Part shown: one piece after another, positions 20,022-31,100 of the stretch
Numbering within the stretch: the first letter of the stretch is position 1
Layout: each line of letters begins with the position of its first letter
Position numbers and translations under genes: made by a program
Notes under the pieces: generated by a model
Told to the model about the DNA's origin: nothing
The model's database searches: none
The model's input: the letters and a program-made list of their open reading frames with translations, nothing else
Source: Ascidia mentula
Lineage: Eukaryota > Chordata > Ascidiacea > Phlebobranchia > Ascidiidae
Assembly: GCA_947561715.1 (NCBI GenBank)
Contig: OX387197.1
Coordinates: 23,896,266 to 23,960,265, forward strand
Direction of reading: 5' to 3'
Length of the DNA: 64,000 nucleotides

Positions 20022-20943
20022 GTTTGAGCATGTTCAGTGTATCTCTGTCTGTTCCTATTCCACTAAAGCAGCAAAATAATACAATTCACAATGCCCATTA
20101 CCTTTGTACATTAAAGACCATTTACACTTTACACATGGTTTCAATGTAAGGATATGTCAACATTACAACAGGATAAATTTTGTGAAAAAATTAAACACGA
20201 AAAGTCAATAACATATCATACATTTCAAAGTACCATCTTTTTTGACAGAAAAGTGCAGGATTGTCTATCTCGGGATTATAGAGCACCCTAATGTGTAATT
20301 AAGTTGTATCATGGAATTCCTTGAAAAATTTGTTGTTTCTTTAAACATAAATAGATGTTGGACAGGAGGTCTCAATTCGGTTTTACAAATACATTGCAAA
20401 ATTTAACTAGTTTGAAGACAAAAGTATATATTATTGGAACAAAGCGTGTTAATGAGCAGACAAGCTTATTTGTTAGACAGGAACCATGAAAGCAAAACAC
20501 TTGAAGAAATAAATACATATAGGATACATTAAGCCTTTAAAACAAAACTATATTCTAACAACATCAACACCTTTTACAGACAGAAAAATACATCAGATAA
20601 TCTGCTGTAATGGGAGCGTGGTGGCAGAGAAGAAATTGCACCAGAACTAAAAAGTATTTCACTAATTCTACCAACTGCATTAGCACCACTGATTTCCACC
20701 ATTTACACACACAGGAAACATATTTAAATAACTACAAATTCATTATTTGTTGGTCTAATTTATACCTTAGCATAGCTGACAAGCTTTACCACAACTATCT
20801 ACCATAATTATTAGCATAAGAAAAAAAGATGGCAAGTAAATTTAGGACAAATTGCAATATCCGAAATTGGGACAATGTCCTTTGTGAAATTATGAGATGT
20901 ACGTATGTATAAAATGTTATCAACAACAAAGATTGCTTCTGCT
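20022..20943. other. Intergenic: EOGT 5' flank and MPP-like 3' flank
   Basis: About 920 bases lie between the EOGT start codon and the stop of the upstream MAGUK gene on the same strand. The sequence is AT-rich with no exon or clear promoter element. The spacing is far longer than the gaps usual inside ascidian operons, so separate transcription is more likely. Confidence 0.4.
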
Positions 20944-22482
20944 TCAATACACCCAGCTTAATGGCAACCACTGAGGTTTGGATTTTATGATTTCAAGGTG
21001 ATTGTGAATGCCTTTTCCAGTGTCCTCCTCATTGGTAAAAGGCACTGTAAGATTGTACATATGGGAGTAGGTTTTCACATCAGGATCCACATCTTCTGTG
21101 TCTGGGACATCAGTGGTCACATGCACAACAAACGGCATAAACTCTGAATTCATGATGAATTTGAGGTTTTTAGAGGCAACATTAGTGATGCACAGTTTTT
21201 TGGACCTGAGCACATCCCGAATAGCACCATACTTCAAGCCATACATGTGGCTATCCTGTTCTGCATATTCCAGGTATTCATTGGCTTTGATCCCAGAGAA
21301 AATCTTTTCCTTCGCTGTTACCACATAACGCCTGTTACCCTTGCATTCCTCATTGGAAGAATGCATCAGTGGAATTTTGTACACTCCCTCAAACATTGCA
21401 GCGATCTTAAACTTCATTTTGGAGGCAATTGACTTGTCTTCAGACACCAAGACAACTACCTTCCTTGAGAAACCTGGCATTCGGCAAACCTCTTCATACA
21501 GCAGAGGACTTTGATCTGTATCGAACTTCATGCATTCAGAGAAGCAGTACATTTCTCTTACTGGTTTTTCTATAAACTCTGTGGTGTTTGGCTTGACACA
21601 GCGGCGTTCCTGAAACTCAGGGCTTGGAATCAATCCAGCTCTTCCATCTGGTTCTCCTTCTTCATTAATGTGCTGAGCTTGCCACCACCTTTTGTCTGAG
21701 CAGTTCACAATTTGCAATACATCACGTTGCTTGAAAGACAGGCCAGCATTCTTGCTAGGTGTGTCAGTATCTGTTAAAACATCATAGTCGTAGTTGCACT
21801 GCACAAACATCACTATTTCTTCTGTTGGTTTATTGTAGCTTGGTACTACTTTCAGAATAAATGAAGTGGTTGGCTTGCCCAGGAGCTCTTTCAGAACCTC
21901 TGGTTTTCCTTTAATGGGTTGCCCATTGATCTCTTTTATGATATCTCCAACATTTAGGAGACCTTGTTTGTGGACCAGAGCACCATGTATGATTCTTGTG
22001 ACAACAACCTCATGATTAACAATGGCCACCATCATGCCCAATGGCTCATCGTGAGGTTTCGTTAACCCTACCATTCTTACTGCATTTTTGAAGTAGGGTA
22101 TCTTGATGGATTGATTTCCATATTGGTTTACATACTGTTGCTTTATGGCACGCTGTTCTGCAATTTTGTCATGTGCTTTCAAAACACCCCGTAAGTGTGC
22201 CTGTTGCAAAATTCCTGTTAACTCAGCAATTGTGTTGCTTTTAACTCCATGAATGTCATGAAGTATTTGCGAAACAATTTCACATGAGTGGCGTTGTTCG
22301 GGATTGACCTTTTCGTTGTCCAAGGTGTCATGTGCTCTTGCCAAGGACTGTACGACCGGGCAATCCATCAAAAGCTTTAGAAACATCAAGTCAGTTTTCA
22401 TTACATCCGATTGTCCTTCCTTCAACTTGCCTAAATTTTCCAAGACTGCCTTAATCGAAGCCTGAGTGTTTTCTTGAGGCAT
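20944..22482 (-). CDS. MPP/PALS2-type MAGUK scaffold, intronless, degenerate GK domain
   Basis: A single open frame of 512 residues resembling MPP2/MPP6 (PALS2), membrane scaffolds that link cell-polarity and adhesion proteins. Domains: two L27 repeats (about 8-113), PDZ (about 134-215, loop EPLGMMV, then VGDIIKEINGQPI), SH3 (about 223-293, WWQAQH, GLIPS), and a guanylate-kinase-like region (about 341-505). It ends PQWLPLSWVY, nearly identical to the MPP2/6 C-terminus. Two things are odd. There is no intron although all neighbours are intron-rich, and the GK P-loop region (about residues 346-356) reads VSEDKSIASKM with no glycine-rich motif. The segment after EFMPFVV is also shorter than in vertebrate paralogues. 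The likeliest explanation is an expressed, ageing retrocopy. With the frame fully open over 512 codons, a pseudogene is unlikely. Confidence 0.9.
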   Translation of the reverse strand: MPQENTQASIKAVLENLGKLKEGQSDVMKTDLMFLKLLMDCPVVQSLARAHDTLDNEKVNPEQRHSCEIVSQILHDIHGVKSNTIAELTGILQQAHLRGVLKAHDKIAEQRAIKQQYVNQYGNQSIKIPYFKNAVRMVGLTKPHDEPLGMMVAIVNHEVVVTRIIHGALVHKQGLLNVGDIIKEINGQPIKGKPEVLKELLGKPTTSFILKVVPSYNKPTEEIVMFVQCNYDYDVLTDTDTPSKNAGLSFKQRDVLQIVNCSDKRWWQAQHINEEGEPDGRAGLIPSPEFQERRCVKPNTTEFIEKPVREMYCFSECMKFDTDQSPLLYEEVCRMPGFSRKVVVLVSEDKSIASKMKFKIAAMFEGVYKIPLMHSSNEECKGNRRYVVTAKEKIFSGIKANEYLEYAEQDSHMYGLKYGAIRDVLRSKKLCITNVASKNLKFIMNSEFMPFVVHVTTDVPDTEDVDPDVKTYSHMYNLTVPFTNEEDTGKGIHNHLEIIKSKPQWLPLSWVY

Positions 22483-23483
22483 TTGTATTCAATACTGCCG
22501 ACCTGTCTGTGAAAATCAACCACAAACTTTGGATGCAAAATCTGTTATTGTGACCAATTCCGTAAAAACTGTTATCACCAAATCTTTACTGGCAACGCCG
22601 GAGTCAAATGCGTAATGCGTATGATGACATTGTAACTTTTTTGCAAAAACATTGCAGAGCAGCGCCAGCATTTGACCGTAAATAGTTTGCGGACCTACCA
22701 CGGGATATTTGTTGTTAAGCGGCGATAACTTTAATTATTACACTGTAAAATTTCCTAATTAACCAACTAATCGTCAAAACAACCGAAATGAACAATCTTG
22801 AATAAAAAGTTAAATCGATCTTAAGAGGGCAAAATTTGCATACTTTGTTCCTTAGTTATGACAAGCTGTTTTTTGCATTACAAATTTAGCCAATATCGTT
22901 AACTGTATGCTATTTCACTTCATAAGGGTTTAATATCAAACAACAGGTGTAAAAATTTTCGAGTTGATAACATGAATTGCTGCGGCCGCCACCTTGTGGC
23001 AATGTAAAGTTCTTGCAAATTTGTGTCACCTCGACTCAAAACAAGTAAAGAATCAAATCGAGTGTGGTTTCTTGAAGTTGTTGAGAAATGTATTGCTCGT
23101 TTTGTGTGTAACTTTTAGTTTTAATCCGAACAGTGCGTTGCTCTGTTTCTAAACAAAGTTGTTTTTGTTTATAAATTGTTACACACACATCCAGTCTTTA
23201 TTTTTCTGTTTAGAATTAAAAATCTACATGCTCAGTGGCATAAAAGGAAGTTAACAAAAGCGAGAATTATTTCAGAAAACACCTTCTCGCATATTATTTT
23301 ATCACTTTGCAATACAGCTGACACATTGTTTTGTTCCAACAAATCTACTAAGTTTCTACTTTTACCAAATTTGTATGTCTTGTCTACAAAATTTAATTGT
23401 AACAACACTACTATTTTCAGAAACACTTTAATGTGAAATTTTGCGGAAACTTATGTCATGAAATTAATGTAATTACCAAAAAC
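22483..23483. promoter_or_regulatory. Divergent promoter interval between MPP-like gene and NDUFB11
   Basis: The MAGUK gene (minus) and NDUFB11 (plus) start 1.0 kb apart, head to head. The interval is AT-rich with a small G+C island at 22978-23000 (gcggccgccaccttgtgg). No TATA box or initiator is certain. The divergent arrangement itself is the evidence. Confidence 0.4.
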
Positions 23484-24568
23484 ATGTCAGGTTTGTTGGC
23501 TGTCCGGTTGGGGCCAAGTCTTGTTCGCCGTTTGGTAACAAGTAAGGCTTATTATCGACCTGCAACTTTGATGACATTGCGCAAGTTGTCTATTCGCAAT
23601 CTGTTTAAAAAAGATGTGACGACCATTGATGAAAAACCTGACCTGATGAAAACTGAATATGAAATAGAACTGGAAAAGTTTACAAAAAAAGAAAATGTAA
23701 GTTATAAACTACAGCAGTCTTTTCCATTTTGTTGAAAACATGAATGATGCAGAATGTTTTCCTGTTGGTTGGTGGTATAAGAGATTTTTGGCAAACACCT
23801 TTTTTTGAAACACATGTTATGGTGGCAGTTTGACATGCAAGCACAAAATTATTGCTGTGGGCACTTAAATCTTGCTCAGATCTATAGTCAATATTGCTCT
23901 AATGCCACATAACTGAAGACTTTAACCAATATACTGTTTTGCAGTACCGCAAGTTTTACGGTTTCCATCAACATGACCCTGGAATAGATAAAATTTATTA
24001 TCAAGTATTGGCAGTTACTTTTTTTACACTCTGCCTTGGTTTCCTTCCCATCATCATGATATACTCCCCTGATTTCAAGTAAGAAAAAACCTGTTTTGCG
24101 TTGGTATATAATTTACCTTTCCTGTTGGGTTAAAATAAAAAGGCAATAAACTGATGCCACAAGCAACTGCACATAATTTGTGAAAATGTAACTGTGACGG
24201 TGTTTGTACGACTTTAAATGTGTCAATCAGACCCAATCAAATTGTACAACATCACTTTTACCTAGTTAAAAAACACTAAACCAAAACAAATAGGCTCCTA
24301 TGCAATAACAACATGCATTCAACTCATGTTTTGGTTTGTTTAAATTTTCAGCGGCCGGATGGTACTTTGGAGAAAGCGTGAGGCTGTGATGCAAATTGAA
24401 CAGCGAACCGCAGAGGGAAAGTTGCTCATCGAGCCTGACTATGTTCCACCACATCTAATAGAAGAGATGGTCCCACCGCCTGGAGATTGGGAAGAGGAAT
24501 GGTTGAGGAATCAGGCCTCGGCCATCACATACAGCCCATCAAAAGCCTTTTTACAAGTTCTGTACTAA
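23484..24568 (+). CDS. NDUFB11: NADH dehydrogenase (complex I) 1 beta subcomplex subunit 11
   Basis: A single-pass accessory subunit of mitochondrial complex I, in the inner membrane. Exons 23484-23696, 23945-24078, 24352-24568 join in phase to 187 residues. The N-terminus is basic and free of acidic residues (LVRRLV...LMTLRKLSIRNLFKK), fitting a mitochondrial presequence. The core YRKFYGFHQHDPGIDKIYY matches the NDUFB11 pattern YEKNPDSHGYDKDPVLDVW. One membrane segment follows (LAVTFFTLCLGFLPIIMIY), then SPDF, a basic WRKREA, and LIEPDYV, corresponding to LPDY, WSRREAERLV and PIMESN. It is longer than the human protein (about 153 residues), with a C-terminal tail ending VLY. The start is the first ATG before the presequence. 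Identification rests on pattern order and size, since sequence identity is modest. Confidence 0.85.
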
Positions 24569-27500
24569 GGTCTTATCAAAACTTCCCGCTCTTGATTCCT
24601 TTTTTTTTTGAAAAAAACTTGCAACATACTTGATATGAAAGTTACAGCAAGTTTTCTTGATGGTGGTTCTGTAAATGAGTTGAATCTTCATTTTAAAACA
24701 AACACATTACAAGTTCAACTTATGACTATTGGTTGTCTTCTTACTGCTTATGTTTAAAACAACTTTAAAACAAAGTTCAAGTTAATACAAAAGCTAAGAA
24801 GAAAGCAAACATCTGTGCTTATTTTGTTCACGTAAGGAGAAGTCAGAATATTGATTAGTGTGCAGTCATGGCAACCAAAATTATACACGGATATGGCTGA
24901 TTTCGTCCATTCTCCAAAAATAAAATCCTTACTTGGCTACTGACGTTTTCTACATATGTCCTGGTAAATCGTCCAAAATGAATGAATTCCATAGCAACAT
25001 CGTTCGGAGCACTTTGGTCGGAGGTAATTACCCCTATTCACAACAGCACAAATTTTTTTCATCAGAATCGCCCTCCTGCTCATATCCCTTTTGAGAATAC
25101 TGTGTGGGTGCAAGATTTTTTGGAGATTACATTGTAATTGAGAGGGGGGGTGCCAAGCCTTGGCGGTAAAGGTTTAAATGTTAATAATGATATCACCGAC
25201 TGTACTCTCTCTCTATCGTTCATCACAGTCGTGCCTCTACCTTTCTAAACTGGATGTTGTCCAGTCTAGTTGTAAAGTCTGGATAAACCAAGGGTCGCAA
25301 ATCATTTGAATAAACTGTGGATCAATCTTGTCCATGGCGTTGCAAGCATTAATCGAAATAGAGAAAGTTCGCTAGATGTCAGTATGTATTGTCTGTATGA
25401 TCTCGTCAAAGCTGTACACCTTTGTCAAACACGTAAGCCACGCATACTGCGCAAAAAAGACCATGATTTGAAATGGAAAAGCATATTCCAGAAAACACCA
25501 GGAATTTGGACCAACCACACCAGCTTTTTTCCTACTTCCACTACACACGTTCTTGTTGAAGTATTTTACGATGGAGGAAACGTCACATCTCGTTCGGAAG
25601 CGTTTTAAAAATCAGTCATCGCAACAACACGATTTTTTCTCGTTTGAGAAAAGTTAAGTATCAAGTTTATGATCAACTGTAAAAGCGGTTAATGAAAACT
25701 TTGACCCGAAATTGTGGTTGCTAGCAGCGGAATTCCTGATTTTGTTGGGTATGATTCTAACGGACACAGTGTTTGTATTCTATTGTTAACAATATTACGT
25801 AACGCTTCCAGCTTACATCGCTCATAATAGTATTGCTATCATTATATATAGCAATCGCTCATGGTAAAAACCAGGGACCATGTATTTGTGACTGCTTTCC
25901 AGCCTTGCTTTGAAGAAAATGTGAACAGACAGTTGCACATGAAGAGAATACCTTTTCCGTTGACCAAAGCAAGTCATTGTGGTGTTGACAACCGTGTTTG
26001 GAAGCATAATTTGATTATGTGTTATGTGCATACATATTTTGTCTCGAAAGGCTATAAAGAACGTGCATACAGGATTGTCTTTTGACTTTTTTGACACGCC
26101 AGTGAGTCCAAAAAACAAATTATCGCCTAATGCCACAAAAAGGGTCATCTTTCCGAAGAAATTAATAAAAATAGGATTCAAGATCAGGCAAAGAGATTGA
26201 AATGATAGTAAAATTAATCCATTTCGGCATGAAAAAGCTGATTTTTCCTGGCTGGTATAACCCTGGTTATAGAGCAAGCAAAACAACGGTCATCATTCCC
26301 TCTCAAATGTACGCTGTAGAATCAATATATCAGAACGCAACATCCCGATTTCAGATTTATATCCATATTTCATATGAATGCCACAGTTAGTTTTCAAATC
26401 CAAAAAGGCAATTTCCGCAGTCAGCCATATCGTATGGAATCCAGAGAAGAGAAACGCACGACGGAGGCCTCCGGCAGAAAGGAGAGAATAACGGTGCTCT
26501 CTTGTCTATGCGCCATCCTTCCCAACACGAAAAAGGCCGTGCCGGTAGCAAAGCGGTGTAGTGATGGAGTAAAATCGATGCTTCATTCAAGAAGCCAGCC
26601 CGCTGGGACCTATATAGCGTTTAGTATGGAGCAGCGGATGTAGAGCAAGGCGAGGTGCCGTTAGTACGTGCAAGCCAGTCAACTACATAGAAGTTTGGTG
26701 TACCGAACATGGTGATTGGGAAGTTTTGAGCAGTTCGCTTACGGCGTATTGGTGAAGTTAAGTCATGTAAATGTGTGCAGTTCGCAACGACAGATTGGAA
26801 GAATCGATTGAAAGCTTGTACCGAAGTGGTGTTGAACTCTTTAAATGTTAAGATGTGTTGTGACGTAGGTGAATTTACACCTTTAAATGCTTGGTATACA
26901 TTTACAATCTTTCAGCAAAATAATGAAAACACAGAAGACCACGTTACTAGATGCTGGGGGAAACCAAGCACCTTCATTTGACAAGTTAAGGGATATCCAC
27001 TGGCCGAGTCACCGTGTGTCAGAACATTTGCATTAAAGTTCTATGATAGACACTTCCTTCACTATGTAAGCTTAGACGCAACTTTTCTCGTAGTACTTGT
27101 TAGCTTATTGTATATAGATTATACCTTTTATGTCAAAAGTTTGAAGCACAGTGGAATATTTTCTTTGGCTACAGTTTTTCTGCTTGTAGGCTAGACAATC
27201 CGCGTATAGTGTAGCAGTCATACGAGCTGCTGCAGCAAATGGAGGAAAGAGGTATACAAATTGCTCAGGAAATAGTAGACTTACGTGCGGTGAATGCTGT
27301 GCTGTGTGTAGCGCAATCACTGCATTTGTCAACATAAAAATGAACCAGCAAGCATGCTACAGTCACCTATTGTTTTCACCTGACAACTTGTTACTAGTAC
27401 AGTTTCCATAAACCGATGTACACCAATTTAAACACTGAACCTAAGCAGCAATCTTGATGATAAAGCAGTTGTGATTACAAACCGAAGTGCAGTACCGACA

Positions 27501-28171
27501 GTCTGCCCCATAAGGGCACATTGCGCTGTTTCCTTAAGGACATACTCTGACGTTTCCTGGCCGCTGGTGGCTTTTTATGGCTTTTGAATCACTACGGGCC
27601 CGCCAAAAGCACCGGGTATTTTAAATCAAAATCGTATATTGCCTGTAGGGTGCAGTGTCTGACTCGTACACTTTTTGCTGGTGCTGCCAAAGCTTCACCA
27701 TTTCCTCGCATACAGAAAGCACTTTGGTCCCAAAATAAAGCCCTTAATTTCTTACCAATGCTACCGATTAGTTCAATGCCTTGTGGGATTCAAACAAATT
27801 TCACGCTCCAGTTGCCCTTTCTAATCGTACGACATAATATACTTTGTGATGTCATATTGGTCCAATCCAATACAGTGGTTACTGCGTTTAGGGGGCGTGG
27901 TTTCTGCATTTTAGTTGTAAATTATGTATTAAGTTGTTGTACTTCTTAAGAACGCGATAAGATATGTTAATGTGCTTTGGTTTACATTGGCCAGGTTGAT
28001 ATCTTGGTAAAGTTTTATAGTCAATGATGTATTTTATGTCTCAAATTTACCTGTTTTTTGTGTGAAAGGAACGTAGTTTTTTTTATGTTTTGGTTTCAAC
28101 TGCTGCCTTTCACCATGACGGTCTAAACTTATAAGGTTTCTGACCCGATCAAGAAAGAACTGCCATCAGCA
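24569..28171. other. Intergenic: NDUFB11 3' flank and neutral ceramidase 5' region
   Basis: About 3.6 kb without a recognisable exon. It should contain the NDUFB11 3' UTR and the promoter and 5' UTR of the ceramidase. A TATA-like tatatag lies near 26610 in a G+C-richer patch (26430-26660). Open frames such as 25861-26085 have no recognisable similarity. Confidence 0.35.
24919..24924 (+). terminator. Candidate poly(A) signal of NDUFB11
   Basis: AATAAA, 350 bases after the stop codon, is the first canonical hexamer on the plus strand after the gene. A 3' end shortly downstream is plausible, but no cleavage site is visible. Confidence 0.4.
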
Positions 28172-31100
28172 ATGGGTAAATGCCACGAAGAGGATGCGAT
28201 TTCGTCTGAAAGTCACGAGCAAGTGCCAGTCGAAGGTGAATCAACTGTACTGCTGAAGGGAAGCCGCAGAAATTCTTTGGAGCTTACTGGATCTACGCAG
28301 TCGCGGAGTCGCAGCGAGGTAAACTCGCCACCGTCGGGTGACGCCTGCAAAAACAATGACGTCACGCAGAAGGATGAGTGCTCTGCCGAGGAATGCGAAG
28401 AATCTGAGCTGCTGCAATCCCATGATAGCAAAGATGAAAATATAGTCGGGGAATCACCGGTCGTGGTCAGTGTAGACCCCGGACATCCACAGCTTTCGTG
28501 GAGCCGCCTGCTCGAGAACCAGCGCGGTCCGATGAACGCTAGAGAGGCCGTTTTGGCCCTTGGACGTCCAAAACGTGAGTGGGCCGACTGTGGACATTCC
28601 TTGGGCATGCCTTGGCTATCAACCGTGCAATGTTGTTAGGGCCTAGGACTAGGGGATACAATTGTAGGAAAATGCACCGTTTTCTCGCTGACCTTGCAAC
28701 TATAATCGTTTGGGCTTGACAGGTTTGTCGTGTCACAAAACAACACAATGTAAAGTGTAACAAAACCTTTGTAAAGTTATGATGGCGGGAAAAGGGTGCA
28801 TTCTGTCTCTTTTGCTCAGTAGTATATTCTTTTGTAAAGCTTTAAACTTAATTATGTTCTCTTTCTATCAATTGGGAAAAGTCTCGATCGCGAGTAACCA
28901 GGCTATAGACGTGACTTTAAAACGCAAGTTACGACTTTGCATAAAAGTTATTTAATAAGAGGTCATGCAAGCACACCACCGTAATATCCTGCAGCTTGAA
29001 ACTGCCCCGATTTAAACTCCAGACAAAGCAAGTGCGTCACAATGAACTTCTGTGCATTTAGGTCCAGAAAGGATCTCGGAAAGATCCCCCCTCAGTTACA
29101 AAACCTGGATTCTCCAGTTGACCAGAAGACGGCGATTGGAAATATTCATCGCCGTGGGTCTTTCCCTCTGGCTTGCCTTCTTCGTCGTGCTGGCAATCTT
29201 CATGAACGGTAGTTAATCACTTTCCCACTCCTGGTTAATTATTAAACTCAGATCGGCGAGATAAAGCTTTCAGGTTACTTTAGAGCACGTAGAAAGTTGC
29301 GAGAATTGCGTAGTTTGCTCTTGGCGCGATAGGGAAGCTTGCATCAGGGAGTTCGGAACGAACACCTCAATCTCGCCAAACCATTATCTCGACTTGTTTG
29401 AAACAGCTCTTTCTAGTACAGGGACTATTAAACAAACTGATTTATTGATTTGTATTAAACAATACGGTCTAACGTGATTAGAAATAGATGTTTAATAACG
29501 TGAATAGAAATTCTATTAAAAGTTAACACCGTCAAACTTCCTCCAATTGCAATTCCTGCAAAGCGTCGTATTTATAAGGGCACGGCGTAAGATTGATGGA
29601 AATGAGTATCGGAAATCGATAAGTGGGGAAGGATCTTTGGAACCTAAGTGAAATCCAGCTATCGATCGTTTTCTCTGCGTTCCCTGACTACACTTGAACG
29701 TTAATTTGCCAGTTTCTTATTCGTATGCATATGACACATTCACTTTGGGCACTTCCTTAAAGCCATGTAATATTCATAGCGCGTAAATCACTTACGACTG
29801 GGTCAATTTGGTCGAAAGGTTTTCCCCCAACTGGCGTCTGACCTGCCACGCCCAGTAACGCCTTTTTTGCCATTTTGTCTCTTTTTAATTACATACAACA
29901 TTGTGAACGATTTTAAGTAGTGCTATAAAACGCAACACTGCTTCGTATTAAACTAAACCTCCTTTAGTGTGTTACGAAATGTGTAGAATTGGTGCAATTG
30001 TGATTGTTGATGGTGACAGAAAAAACTAACAATACTAATGTTTCATCATACATTTGCTTTAGTCCGACATCCATAAAAATATTCGCATTCATAATTCATA
30101 TATTTAGTTCCGATTGTGTATCATTGCATTGATGCGTTAATCGTTTCAACAAACTAAGTCAAAGTGCATTCCCATGCATCTGGAATAAACCAATACAAGA
30201 CTGTGCCTGCTGCAACTCCATAACGCGTATTTATTCATAACGGTTGCAGGAAACGCTTCAGTTCCAGACCAAGAGGGCGGCGGAGTACCGCACAAGAAAC
30301 CTGAAAATAACCAACGTCCAATCAGCCCACCTAGAAACGGTAAGCTACTGTTTTGCCCTGTTGTATTTTAGACACTGCGGAGGCGTGGCAGTGTATATGT
30401 TATACAAAAACAATGCATAAGTTGCGACGAACATGGCCTGCTTTACACCTATGCGACCTGACTGACTGTAGACCCGAAGTCAGACTAAAGTGTTCCTTTT
30501 GTACTCACTTAATTGTGTATTATACAGAAACACACGCTGTTTTTTTCAAATGTGTCACCAACACACATAGACACGAGATGTTTTTTTGCTATAAATCTAT
30601 GAATAAAGTCACCAGAGCAGAAGCGTTAAAAGGTAAAAAGACTGGCGGTTGTCAATCTTTCTGAGCCTTGGTGGGTTATTGACACGTGAATGCGGAAACA
30701 CTGGCACCACTCGATTGGTAGAAAGGAAGTTTCACTCTTTTCTGGCAGCATTTTGAGCATTTTTGTACACTATCTGACTTCTGTTGAACCTATTTTTGGG
30801 ACATGATTTAGCATGATAGCACACCCGAGGTCAATATACTGGTTGGTGCATAGTAGAGTTTAAGAATAGTACATCCCAGGGGTATACCAAACCTTAATGA
30901 GTGTATGTTGGCCTTGCTCTATGTCGCGATACAAAAAGTAACCTTTTATAAATGCCCAAACTTTGCACCGGTTTGTTTTTCAATAGTTTTTTAATAAACG
31001 TGTTGGCCTTTGTCGTGGCAGGTTCACCATCCCAGTACCCGACTTTCAACTTCAACGGTTCAACACCGGGCGGAGTTCCACTCGGGAATACAACGGACAT

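Noticed and set aside
20944..22482. Calling the MAGUK a pseudogene
   Set aside because: A 512-codon frame with no stop or frameshift, and conserved L27, PDZ and SH3 domains, argues for a working gene despite the eroded GK loop.
14887..22482. EOGT and the MAGUK as one operon
   Set aside because: About 920 bases separate them and no trans-splice acceptor context is evident; ascidian operons have much tighter spacing.
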